This document shows positions 35,101-46,426 of a stretch of 64,000 bases of DNA, piece after piece. Position 1 is the stretch's first letter. Each line of letters begins with the position of its first letter. The stretch lies in assembly GCA_037102815.1 (NCBI GenBank), contig BTPP01000004.1, forward strand, positions 4,092,001-4,156,000. The letters are read 5' to 3'. The notes under the pieces were generated by a model, which was given only the letters and a program-made list of their open reading frames with translations, ran no database searches and was not told the DNA's origin. This DNA is from Neurospora intermedia. Lineage: Eukaryota > Ascomycota > Sordariomycetes > Sordariales > Sordariaceae. The position numbers and the translations under genes were made by a program.

Positions 35101-35462
35101 TAAGACCTTCGCTTTCTACACCCCTTGTTTATCCAAGCTCCGTTGGTGGCTTTCCCCAGGTTCTAGTTTTCCACGCGATCAGGGTTCCTGGGTGCTTACA
35201 CTACACAAAGTGATCGATCGATATTTCCGGTTTGACACTTCGCACAGCCTCGATGCGCATTTTGGATGGTAAGCGTTCCTGCATCATTCTGTTTCATTGA
35301 GGCTCAGCTTTTTGGAAGACGAGATTTTGCTGACACACTGAAAGTTACATTTGATCTTCACATCATTAACAGCGCGTTATTTACATTAGACTATCGTCCT
35401 CTGGAACATCTTACACAGTCAGCCAGAAATCTCCGTTCATCGCCATTTTTTATCTGCCTTCT
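32171..35462. other. Long intergenic region, no gene supported
   Basis: About 3.3 kb. Open frames of up to 210 codons occur around 33180-33870 but overlap on several frames and both strands, lack intron signals and resemble no family. A short tandem duplication of GTTGGTGGAC occurs near 33291-33316. A 110-codon minus-strand frame at 34415-34747 begins with a hydrophobic stretch, but there is too little to call it a gene. The left part carries the promoter of the 115-aa protein gene. Confidence 0.5.
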
Positions 35463-36714
35463 TCACTCCGCGTCCTCCGGCTTTTGCCCGTACACAACCT
35501 TCCAGGTCCAGTAGCCGTGGATCTTCTGCTCCTTCATCTCTTGACGCATGTGCGCCGCAAATACTGCGACTTCCTCCGTCGACCAGCCCATGACTTTATG
35601 GAAGAGGAATTGGATGACACCCTCAAGGTCCGATGTGACAGCAGCGTAGGTGTAAAGGCCTATTTCCTTCTGCTTAGGATCTTTCGGCCAGGGAGACAGG
35701 GGTTGCTAAAGTCGCTGGTCAGCTTTATCCCTAACTCTGGGTCGTAACGGAACATACCTTCCACTGCTTCGTATGGAGGTTCACAAATCCCGCCTCCTTC
35801 AAACCGGGCTCTTGGGTTCCATCATGAGCGATGGTCAAACTCCTACCAATTCGCCTTCCAGCCTCGTCCAGGATCTTTCCGTATGTGGCCAACGCAGAAT
35901 CGGGAGGAAGGGTTTCGTCATCACACGAGACGATGGGAGAACAATCAAAGTGCTCAATCCACCCGCCAGGCTTGCAGCACCGATAGGCGTTTTTGTACAA
36001 GTTTCCCCAGTCTTCAATAGCGCCGTTGAGGAACGAGATGTGAATATAGTCGAAAAAGTTTTCCTTGAATGTCCATTCCTTGGTCGCATCATCAATCTCG
36101 AAGCGCAAATTTGGCGGGGTCCAAGTGGGCTGAATAGGCGAGATATCCGTACCGACCACATCGCAGTAGGGGAATTTATCGGCAAAGTCGATTGCCCAGA
36201 ATCCTTCGCCAGTACCGATATCAATGGCATGCTGAATGTTGTCCTTGAGAGGGGCTTGGAAAAGCTGCTTGTCCGTCATAAGAAAGAGGGAGTGATAGTA
36301 GATCTCTAGGGCTCCAAGCATCTTTTGATCATTGGGAGCCCAGTATTCTCCGTCTGTCACCGAATCACTGTGGTAGGTTCGACCGTTGATGGTGCGATAG
36401 TTGAGAATGCTCGATGAAATTGAGGCAGTCGAGCTTTCAACATCACTTCCCAGAGTTGAATCGTTGTCATCTGTGTCAGTCCCAGGAAGACCTTGCTGAA
36501 GCCAATGTGCACCGGACATAACGCCAGGCAATTCGGGCGCTGGAGAATCAGGAGCGGGTGTCGGTGACCCTTCCTCAGATCTAGAAGAGGACGAGGCATG
36601 AGTAGGTGAATTTTCCTTAGGACCAGGAGAGGAGGGACCAGGGGCTGCTGGCTTAGGCGAAGTCGCAGCATCGGACAATGGCGACTCGGCCTTTCGTTTT
36701 TCGGGAACGCCCAT
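35463..36714 (-). CDS. LaeA-like class I SAM-dependent methyltransferase
   Basis: There are two exons, 36714-35758 and 35705-35463, with a 52-nt intron, giving 399 aa. The first ~100 residues are Pro/Ser-rich and disordered-looking. The methyltransferase core begins around residue 105 (ILNYRTINGRTYHSD). Motif I is AIDIGTGEGFWAIDFADK, with the acidic residue of motif II in VVGTDISPIQP. Further blocks are DYIHISFLNGAIEDW and KPGGWIEHFD. This arrangement is that of the fungal LaeA/UMTA-like family, whose founding member regulates secondary metabolism with velvet proteins. Paralogs are numerous and mostly uncharacterised, so I do not call this LaeA itself. No secondary-metabolite cluster is visible next to it. 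The second exon supplies the family C terminus (GYWTWKVVYGQKP). Confidence 0.9.
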
Positions 36715-39661
36715 GGTTGAAAGATCGTTCGTCGGGGTCAGTGTGTAGGATATGAAGGGTCAAGTAAAGAAAGAACCGAGTTAAAAATAAGAAGGGTAAC
36801 CATGTGAGAACCAGCGTACATCCGGCGGACTATAGCGGTTTTTTTGAACTCAAACGACGACAAGGGGCTCCAGACGCCTAAGCCTAGCTGGGAAGCGGAT
36901 TATACATCAGAATAACCCCGAGTTTCTGACAACTCTTTCACTCGGTGTAAATCGATTATTAGTGCGGTACTATTGATGTTGTAGTTAGTCGCGGAATCCA
37001 GAAGGTTGCCGAAGGAAATGCAGCCCAATCAACTGTCTGGCCGAGGCTTTGCCCGGCTGCTTTGATGCTTACCCGGTAACGGATTGTGGATTACACGGTA
37101 AGGTGCCACATGTAGTAGTTGGTCTGCTCAGGCGGTAGGATGCCAGATAGATCTCACTCACCTTGAAGTCGGAGTTTTAAGCTGGTACCTAAGCTGCCCC
37201 GCGATGTCAGGAGACCTTTGTGCGATATGGGACGGGTCTGAGTAAGCAGTACCAGCACGATGTTGAAGCGAAACCATCTGCTTTGACTAAGAATACCTCC
37301 ATCTCAAACCTTTGATGAAATCTTGAACGGCCTGCTTCACATTGGTTATTGCCGGCTATCAGGGGGCACAAAACTTCGGAAGGCCCGAGAGAACGGTGGT
37401 TTGTTCGGGGAAGAGACTCCACATTTCGGCTCGCTTAGGTTAGTTTGTCTGGATTGGCTATGTTTGGGGGTACAACTTTGGATGATTTGCACTGAATGGC
37501 GTGTGTACAACTTTTGGTGCTTCACCCTCATACACAAAAGGGAGTTCGGGCGGCCAACAGGTTTACACTTGATGGGCCACTTAGGTTGTATGTCAGTTTG
37601 CAGGGAAAAAAAGCAAAAAAAGAGAAGAAAAAAAAGGGAGAGGGGTTGCACTTGCAGGGGACTTTACTGTATTACGTACCTCTACGTAATGGGTCTTTCG
37701 TGTCTGTATCAGCGTATGCACCCAAGTTGTTCTACTTTTTATCTCCGAGTTCGCTCCACAATGCCGGAATGCACAACGATGCTCAACGTATGTACATAGT
37801 ACAGTAGACCCCCCTGAACCTGCATGCAATTGTGCGGTTCCTGGAGGATGTAGGTAGTTGCAGGAGTTCATCTGTGTTGCATCGCCAACTCGGATATATC
37901 CCCGAAACTATACCAGCCAATCACATGTGGAGAGAGAGGTCTTCACGGCGACGCCTCAAAAGGGCATGCAGACCTCGGCATATCAAATACTCTAATTGCC
38001 GAGGACAGGGGACGGGGAGAAATCCGACTTGAATGAGATTCAGTGGTACATATTTGTTTTCTTCGAAGGTCTCGTGCTTCACAGTACCCGTCCTAGCAGA
38101 GCTCACAGTTGGACAGATATGTTTACATGGCTCAACCATTTATTGTCACGATGAGAGACCTTGGTGGGAAGACGATAGAGTCAGATGGACTAGTTGTCTG
38201 GTTGAAGGGAAGACGTGGTCGGCTAGAAATGCATTTTACCAGTAAGCTTACGTGACCATTGAGTGGGCCATGACTTCTCGCAACGGTAAGAGTACCCAGG
38301 AGGAAGCGACCGCCCACTATGTTGTTCCTGTCCACTTACATGAATACTCACCAAGGGCAAAAGCAACTCCCCCCCCATCCGGTGGCACATTACCAGCCTG
38401 CTTGAGCCTGACTTGTCCCTTGCCTGACTGTAACTTCTATTCTCATCCTCTATTCAAGACCACTTATTCCGCCTAATGCTCGTCCTGAAAGTCAGCATTA
38501 TGATTTCTCAGCTTCTTTTGACAATTTCACTCGTTTGACAGTAACCTCCATAACATAAGTTTGAACAGCGGAGCCAACACCGCCGTGCATGGGAGCATAT
38601 AGTGAAAGTAAGTGAGGCAGCTGCCAGATGCGAGGGCAATGGAGAAGACGGAGTTACAGAGATAAACAGCATAGGTCAAGCGAAGCCCAAGAGACTAGTA
38701 AAAACACCTTTAAATCGCTTCCCAATGTATTGGGCAGAATCTCTTCCTGGTTGAATCAGGAATGTCCGAGTTCCCTCCAAATGTTTCGGTTGACATCAGA
38801 GAAGACAAGCGGGAGGAGGAAGAGAAAGAAAAAAAAAAGAAGAAGAAAATGATTAGAAAGAAACAGAAAAGATTGCAAACCTCTACGGGCATTGAGCCAA
38901 AGTTAAATCCGGTCTAATCTCGTAGATAAGTTGGTCATCGCATGTTGAATAATGGCATGATGAACGACCACCGGCAAGTACACTCCCGCGTTGTAAGAGC
39001 GTATAATTTGCAATCGGGAAACTTTGGACTGTGAGCATGATGGCTGAACATCATCTCACTGGTGTGTTCTGTTAGCTCAATATGGATATGGCTTTAGGCC
39101 TTTGCCTGAAGCATTGTTTTGAGCCACTCGGGATTCGAGCCGCAAATACTCAGTTTAACTGATGACCAGGCTTACAGTCACCGCGCCAGAGAATGTAGCT
39201 AATATCAGGGTCGGGAATTAGTCGCGTGAAAGGGGATATGGCCCAACGCGCAGACATGTTATAAGGGTCCGAATTTTGTCTTTTGTTGTGTGCTTGAAGT
39301 CTCAATACCCGACGATCCGACGTTGAATAGTCGCCGGAGCCAGTCCATTAATTAAAAGAAGGCTATAGAAAGCTCGTAAGCTGATATATGTAGGCAGAAA
39401 TCTCTGAACCCTTATGTCGTTTTGTTTGTCATCAAGGCATCCGCTGGTACCAACCACCACGGGACATAACCCCCAAGAACGCCGAGAAACCCGGCCTGCC
39501 GCCGCCATACGTATCCGATATACCCAAGTCATGTGCCGGTATGTAATTCCGTCGGTACGACCTATTCCCGAATGTTGATGTTGTTGTCATTTGTTGTTGT
39601 ACAGATTCTCCTCGTCATCTCAAAGCCGGTGGTGATGTTTGCGCATTCCCTGCTTTGGCCA
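36715..39661. other. Long intergenic region, no gene supported
   Basis: About 2.9 kb upstream of the methyltransferase gene and downstream of arl1. It contains A-rich purine stretches (near 37605-37640 and 38815-38855) and no conserved ORF. A B-box-like GATTCGAGCC near 39132 was examined for a tRNA and rejected. Confidence 0.5.
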
Positions 39662-40351
39662 CTACTCCTCTTTTACGGTTTGCTGCTCACTTGGTTAGCA
39701 CATAGACAGAATAACGGGCCGGGAGCAGCAAAAGAAGAGATTAAACATACCACCAACCAATCCATGCCCTCTGTGATGCCTGTCCCATCCACTGCACTGC
39801 AGGCCATGATGCTCCAGTTCCTGTCCCTTAGCTCGCCCAGGCGGAGAGCCTGAGAGATATCTGCCGCCCCCTTTGCACCTGGCTGATCTTGCTTGTTGGC
39901 AAACACCAAAAGGGCAGCGTCCTTCAGCTCTTCCTCGTTCAACATAGCGGCCAACTCGTCCGCCGCGGTTTGCAATCGCTCCATATCGGTCGAGTCAACA
40001 ACGAATATTACTGCCGCCGTGTTCGCATAGTAGCACCTCCAGTACGGGCGGATGCTGGTCTGACCACCCAGATCCCACACATTAAAGTTGAGATTCTTGT
40101 ATGTGACTGATTCGACGTTGAAACCAATTGTTGGTATCGTGGTTACTACCTCGCCAATCTACAACATATTGTCAGCTCTCCGAACCGTGCGCGCTTCCAT
40201 TCGTCATCTTTTAAACAGGTGGGCCTACCTTGAGCCTGTATAGTAGTGTTGTCTTTCCAGCATTATCGAGGCCCAATATCAGAATGCGGATCTCCTTCTT
40301 TGTCCAAAAGAGGTTGGACAGGCTAGACAGCCATGACATGCTCTGACCCAT
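39662..40351 (-). CDS. arl1: ARF-like small GTPase ARL1
   Basis: A Golgi-localised GTPase that recruits GRIP-domain golgins and takes part in trans-Golgi traffic. There are three exons, 40351-40229, 40158-39751 and a seven-codon last exon 39682-39662, giving 183 aa, exactly the length of ARL1 proteins. Gly2 (MGQS) is a myristoylation site. Nucleotide-binding motifs are GLDNAGKT (27-34), Thr51 in switch I, WDLGGQ (69-74) and NKQD (129-132). The block [20 protein letters not shown] is strongly ARL1-specific against ARF1 and ARL2/3. The last exon encodes QTVKEE; without it the protein would run into intron sequence, so the short exon is needed for the family C terminus. Confidence 0.97.
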
Positions 40352-41117
40352 CTTTGCGTGTTGGCTAGTGCCCCGGAAAACTGAGAGCGCGTTGAGATTG
40401 TAGGGGTGTGATGATCGAGGCAGTTGATAATTAGACGGATAAGGAGAGGATTTGACCGGGCAGGACGACTCCTTAATACGGATCGGGCTCCAACGTGTCG
40501 GATCGGGCCGTAGTAGTCGATGGGAATGATGACGGCGAGTAGTGTATTATCGAAGAGGCAGTGAACGGAAGCGCGGTCAGCCCAGCTGGTATCTTTCGGA
40601 TGCTCCCGTGCGCACTATTGAAGACAGGATAAGCGAGGGTTTGTTGCGCCGTGGTATTGTGAGAAAAAAGTGTTTTGGGTTAGGTTGCTTCAAGATGCTC
40701 CTCTCGTTGTCATAGAGAGGCCGTCGCTCAATGCCGCCAAAGAGCTCCTTTGATCGTGCCGGCACTCAGGGGTCCCGGGAGGCAAGGCCGCCCCAAGCGC
40801 CCAGCCCAACTGCAAACATCCCGGCAATCGATTGGCAGCGAGACGGCGCCGTGGAAACCTCCGATAGCCGCTTCTGGTGGCTCGTGCGCCTCCCTTCTGG
40901 ACCCAAATGGACCTTCCGTCCCGCCTGTCAAAGAGCGGACTCCAAGAGTGAATGAGCCTGTGCCACAAGTACGAGCCACAGGCACACACGTGACTCAGCC
41001 ACATGCGCACTTTCGGGCCCTAGTGTTCTGCTTGGTTTTTGAAAGCCCACACCAAATATTCTAACCCACCTCATCGACACCAGCCAAATCGACCGGTAAC
41101 TCGACAACACCGTCAAA
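40352..41117. other. Divergent promoter region of arl1 and rpl39
   Basis: This 766-bp gap lies between oppositely directed genes. The last ~60 bp before 41118 are rich in C and A, typical of a fungal ribosomal protein leader. No ORF is supported. Confidence 0.5.
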
Positions 41118-41705
41118 ATGCCGGTACGTAACGTCCCACCACGTTGAGCGTAGAGAACGCTCCGAATTGCTTTGCTGTCGAATTTTTGGCCGTCCTGCGA
41201 TGCCACAAATGGCAGCGATACGGAATTCCCAAAATGATGATCGCGGAGCGATTGATTGAAGCATGGAGGAGGGGTCCATGACTTCACCTGCTCGAACGAC
41301 GGCAAGACAAGTTATGCTGACGAGGTGCATCGCGAAAACAGAGCCACAAGACCTTCCGTGTCAAGCAGAAGCTTGCTAAGGCCCAGAAGCAGAACAGGCC
41401 TATCCCCCAGTGGATTCGCCTCCGCACTGGCAACACCATCCGGTACATATCACCATAAGCATCTATTGCAGTCGCGTTCAGTCAAAGGAGAGGGAGAGGG
41501 ATGGCTAGTGACGGGGGCGGTGATGGGGGAAGCTGGGAAACAAACCAGCTGCCTCGGCTGTACCCGGCGCAACATTTCCTCTCTCGAGCTTTCTGCAATC
41601 AAGAACGCATGGCGACTGCTTCATCATGACGCTGGATGCTAACAAGAGACAAATAGCTACAACGCCAAGCGTCGCCACTGGCGCAAGACCCGTCTCGGCC
41701 TCTAA
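41118..41705 (+). CDS. rpl39: 60S ribosomal protein eL39
   Basis: A small basic protein lining the exit tunnel of the large ribosomal subunit. There are three exons: a two-codon exon 41118-41123 (ATG CCG), 41342-41442 and 41657-41705. They give 51 aa, the universal eL39 length. The spliced protein begins [20 protein letters not shown]. It continues with the conserved [15 protein letters not shown], and ends [15 protein letters not shown]. The gene is missed by simple ORF finding because its exons are so short. Introns are 218 and 214 nt, several times longer than the 50-80 nt introns of the neighbouring genes, as often seen in ribosomal protein genes. The first intron contains a C-box-like element (ATGATGA, 41234-41240). 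Confidence 0.97.
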
Positions 41706-43241
41706 ATGCTCTCACGATTCTTCCATATTCCACCCCCAACGATGGTCTTCTTTTCCTGGTTGCTCTGAACCACCTCCATTCTTCGAAAACTGGAGCCTGG
41801 GAATGCGACCCATAACGGCGGCCTTCTTCTCTCGGCCTTTGTCCTACGAAATCAAACCGATAACGAAATCTTCCCGACCTCCCGCCACGGAGTTGTTTTG
41901 TTAGGGCGAAGTTACCGATCATCAGCAAGCACAAAGGAGAAGCGGGCAAGGGCAACCAGGAGGCAAATACCGGAAGATGATGTGATCACAACCAAGTTCT
42001 GGCTCGGCGGCGGTCGGTTTTCAGCTGTGTTCTTTCGGCGGGGGGAAATATCCTGGAACTCGATCCTTATTTTGGGGAAACGTAAACTTTCGGAGTACTA
42101 TGCTTTCATGGCAAACATCTAGAAGGACGGTTACTGGGGGAATTAGGATCTGAAATGAGAGAAAACGTGGTGCACGAGAGTTGATTCCCATATTTGTTCT
42201 ACCCATGTTCTCGGAACTGTGCTACACAATTGGTCCATGTACCATGTACGTGTGTGTATTATATGAAGGTTTGTGACACCGAGGGGACTTGAGGATGATC
42301 AAAAGACGTGGGCAACGTCCAAATCAGCCCGCCTACGTTCCACCAACGAATTCTGTGCCCTTGGCTTTTGAATCGAGTGGAAATGAGCCATGATATACAA
42401 CTTGGGTAAGCTCCCTCCTACTTCTCTGCAATCTGGACCATTAGTATGTTGTTTGTTTGCACGGGCTACTCCATGCCATCTTTGCGCCTGGCCATGGTTG
42501 AGTTCAAAACGTCAAATTGGCAGTGAGAAGGGCCATTTCTGTACCTACCAGTTTGACCGCGAGCGCTTTAGCATGGAACGATGGAGGGTAGTGTAAATGT
42601 ATGGCTGACTTTTCTGTCCCCTACTCTGAGGCTCATATCTTCCTGGTGACTCCGCGCCTTAAACAATGAATAGCTGCTACGAAACAGAGAGTCGTTGTTG
42701 CTAGCAATATACTGCAGTTCACATGATGGGCGTAATAAGCGGATACGAGGTGCCAATATGTAAAGTACGTTGGTGGTGTTGGCGAGCATCATGGCAATTA
42801 AACGGAGCAAAATAGAAACGACGTCATCGGCCTTTACGGTGAGGAAGTTCTCAGACACGCGAGGACCTGGTTCACAAACTGTATCATCATAAGAAAACCC
42901 TCGATTCAGCCTAAGAAAACAAGGAGCCGTAGAAAAAAGCTAGAGAACAACGCCTCTAAACGCCTGCCAACGCAAAGGTACGATCGAACGTACTGAGTGG
43001 AAGAGCTTCGTTTGTGGCCCTCCCAGGAATGCCCATACCGTATCACGTCGTCGTCGAAATGCTGTCGATAATACGAGATGTCTTTGATATCCATCTCCCA
43101 ACATAACAGCTCTCCCCATATCTGTCAAACACGGCTAACGTGTGCGTCCCGGTAGACGAAGCACAAGGGTAGCCTCTGTCTTTGGCAGACGGTGGCCCCG
43201 GCATTGCAAAGTGACTGGACGTGGAAATTGGTCTCGATCGG
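41706..43241. other. Convergent intergenic region
   Basis: About 1.5 kb between the stops of rpl39 (+) and skp1 (-). It contains their 3' UTRs. No gene is supported in it. Confidence 0.5.
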
Positions 43242-43936
43242 CTAACGATCTTCCGCCCACTCGTTCTCGCGGCGAATCTGCTCCTCCTCCTCGGGAGTGA
43301 AATCGTTCGTAATATTGAACGTCTTCCGAATCTCCTCAGGGGACTTGCCCTTGATCATGTTGGCAACGGTCTTGCATCCAACATCAAGGAGGGGCTTGAT
43401 GTCCATGTAGTTGGCAGCCTGGATGAGAAATATGTCAGCACAATCTGACCCTGCAGAACCCGAGTGATGTTTGCATATCAACTAGCATCAGCGGGTGGAA
43501 CGAGTGAGAAACCTACGAGAATGATCTCGAAGAGCATCTCCTGGTCAACCTGCATGAACTTCTGGTCCCATTCGTCGATCTCCGTGCTCTTCTTACGGCT
43601 GTCGTTCTCGTCCTCGGTGGTCTGGGGCGGGTCCTTGCGGTGGTGCTCGCACCACTCGACAACCTTTCGGAGGACAGGCTCGTTGACGTTTGGTAGGGGA
43701 ATAGCCTCGTTCATAACAGCCTCGTCGCCCAAATCCTCAATCAGGTTCTTGATGAGAAGGGATCGCTCGGCAACAACACGATCTGTGTTTGACGCTAGTT
43801 AGTCGGCTGCGGTCGCAGGGAAAGAAAAGGAGACAGGCCAGGTGGCGGGGTAACTCGACTCACCGACGGTGATGATTTGTCCATCGTTGCTCTGGAGAGA
43901 TACCTTCTGGAGGGCACGTTCGTCGTTCTCCGCCAT
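43242..43936 (-). CDS. scon-3: SKP1, core subunit of SCF ubiquitin ligases (SCON-3 in N. crassa)
   Basis: This adaptor links cullin-1 to F-box proteins. In N. crassa the SKP1 homolog is SCON-3, which works with the F-box protein SCON-2 to destroy the sulfur regulator CYS3. There are three exons, 43936-43864, 43782-43517 and 43418-43242, giving 171 aa, the usual length. The BTB/POZ fold covers ~8-70 ([39 protein letters not shown]). After the acidic linker comes the F-box binding region: [33 protein letters not shown], then [13 protein letters not shown]. The conserved C terminus ends in the family hallmark [16 protein letters not shown]. The scon-3 symbol assumes a Neurospora source. Confidence 0.96.
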
Positions 43937-46426
43937 GTTGAATGTCTGTACTCGTAGTCTTGACGTTAGAAGATACGTCGATGGATGTTGATGGGTTGAG
44001 TTGGCTGTCTATGTGATTGATGCTGGTGGTAGATATGATGTAAAGAGGGGATAGTTCAATTGTGGGGGAAAAAGTGGGAGACGGTGTTGTTATATAGGTA
44101 CCTGTTTGCGCAAATCCAAGCTCAAATGTAAAAGTGACTTTGCTCTGAGTTGCAGGAGGTTTGGCAATGATGAGAGAAGGAACGCACGCGGTGTGATTAA
44201 CTGGCTGCAGTGGTTCTTATGATTTCCCCCGTGAAAGGTTGCCTGTGGTTTGCTTGGGCTAGTGATGAAAGTACAGACGGAGGTCCGCGTGAGTGCCCGT
44301 TGGCGGGCGCAGTCGGTCCTTCCGACAAACGAATCGCCTCTGCCTTCATTTTGTGGAGCCCGCTGCACGCAAAAGAGTCCAATTGCGCGCACGTAAAGTG
44401 CGTGCATAGACCACCTAGCAATCCTGGCGTGGCTCCCCAGCTCGTCAGCCTTCTTGGGTTGGAATTGTAATGGGGTTGGGTGGTCAGTGCCCAGGCCCTG
44501 CCTGCCCGGAGAACACGGAAGACACAGAAACGCACTGGAGAGAGAACCTGACCGTTCACGTGCCGTTCCATGTACCTTTGGCACTATCCAGCTCCCATCA
44601 ACGAATCGATGGGATATTTGCACGAGTGATTAGTATTTTGACTATGTATGCCACGAAGAGACGATGTGGGGACCGTCGTTGGCGTAATCTGGGGACATTG
44701 AAGCTACAGATGTCTTCGTGCTTGCAATACACACAAAGCATTGCATCAGATAGTGAAAATAATCAAAGACCGGCACATACTACGTACATACGAATGAGGT
44801 TCGTTGACAGCTGAGTACATGCCGTTTCCCGCACCAAAACTATGCGTTTTTCCAGATGCTCTATATTCACCATGTATTTCCGGCTCAGGGTGATACGCCC
44901 GCACGCCCTGTAGATTTTACCCAGGCTTGTAAGTTGGATGTCGGGATGTCAATAACTTCAGTTGAAAGAGCTTCTAGGTGAAGTATATACCTCTACATGA
45001 TGGACAACTACTGAATGGTACAGAAAACTGTCCTCAGCTACTCTGGCTTTTGTTGCTATCTGGCATCATTGATACGGATTATCAAGTAAAGGAGTACAGC
45101 TTGAATGTGCCAAAAGCTGCGATACCTCCTGTCCAACGAGCACAGAAAACCAACGTCCGTGGGAGGAAGGACAAGCCCGGGTCAACTGAGGCCTATCAAT
45201 ATTCAAGGCCGCTTTGCTGGAGATTTAAGGAATGCAGCACAAGATGCTGTCTATTACGCTCTTACGCTAACAGACCAGGACATCTTTTGCTGACCATCTG
45301 CCCGTATCGCAGTATGATGTACACTCAGATAATGAAGGCACACTGTCAATTCTTTAACATATGTTTCCTTCGGCACTTGGATATACATACATACAAATAG
45401 ACGTACACAAGTAGGTATATAATTCGTCACTTCCGTCATGGTCCGGCTCGCGCAGATCGACAAGTTGCTGCACCCGTGCGGGAGGAAATTACCTACATAC
45501 CTCTAGGTACCTAGACTCGCGCCAACGAGCCTGCCGACTGGCCCGAATGCGGACGGACAACTGCGTGGGGAATCTGGAGATATCCTCACCCCACCTAATT
45601 TGAGATTCAAGAATTCCAGAACCCTTCCTTTCCGATCGCAGCAAACAAGTCCGAAGCTTGTCAAGATTCAAGCAATAGTACCTGCAGGGGCTCGCCGCGA
45701 AAAGTCGCTCATCACTACATACCTACCTTCACATATGACTCTGCCGTCCATGAAAAGTTGAACTCTCAGCTGCTTGCTTGCTTCGAAACTCGTGAATACT
45801 TCCATCTCAAAGGGCCTTGCGAGACATGATCGCTCGCTCCTTCACTGGAGAACACCTGACGAGGGAGGCGTGATGCTTTGTACTAGTGCGGATGGTGACA
45901 CCATGAAGCTGGATTAGGTGCCCCTGGTTACAGCGATGGTAGCGGACAGGGGAATTGCGGGAAAGGCGCGTTTGCATGATTCAAACGGACGGTCGGATTC
46001 TTTAGCGTGCCTGAGGGATGCTGACCATCACCCCCCCTGTTCGGAGCTGTTCGCGGACAGGGTTCGCTCCTACGAAGTAGAGGTACCTGAGATCTGGCAC
46101 GATGCCACCGTCCACTCCCCGGTCCCATGGGCAATTGGGCATTCCCTTCTCACAAAGGTTACAGGCCCATCCCTTCCAGGTTCCTTTCTGATTACCACAC
46201 CCAAAGATTCTCCTCGTCGTTTTCGGGTTATGTTTGAGCGCATTCTCTCCCCGACACGCCATCATGCCGTTATTTTAATCACGGCGACTTCCCTCCTTAA
46301 CATTTCCATCCGGTGATGCCCCTTTAGCTCCCGCGAGTTCCAGTGCGTCAAACGGCTGCGTGCGCCCCAAGAACGGTTGCTCACATGGGTCGCGAATGAC
46401 TGCAGCCGCAGGATCACGAACTCGAC
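43937..46426. other. Divergent intergenic region upstream of skp1 and smp3
   Basis: About 2.5 kb. It contains three copies of the AGGTACCT palindrome (44096, 45505 and 46081), the first about 160 bp upstream of the skp1 ATG. Two short upstream ATGs precede smp3 at its right edge. No protein or RNA gene is supported. Confidence 0.5.
46385..46399 (+). promoter_or_regulatory. Upstream ORF candidate before smp3
   Basis: ATG GGT CGC GAA TGA lies 28 nt upstream of the smp3 ATG. Its stop overlaps a second ATG at 46396, which opens an out-of-frame reading frame of 36 codons ending at 46506, inside smp3 exon 1. If the transcript starts upstream of 46385, these would reduce smp3 translation. The transcription start is unknown. 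Confidence 0.35.

Noticed and set aside
37323-37799. 158-codon plus-strand frame rich in Cys, Trp and Lys
   Set aside because: Composition is erratic, it crosses an A-rich purine tract and it resembles no protein family.
39065-39190. tRNA-like sequence: TTAGCTCAATATGG on + and GGCTCGAATCCCGAG on -, with a possible D-stem and anticodon-stem pairing on the minus strand
   Set aside because: The acceptor stem does not pair on either strand, T-stem pairing is only partial, and the A-box to B-box spacing on + does not fit a normal tRNA.
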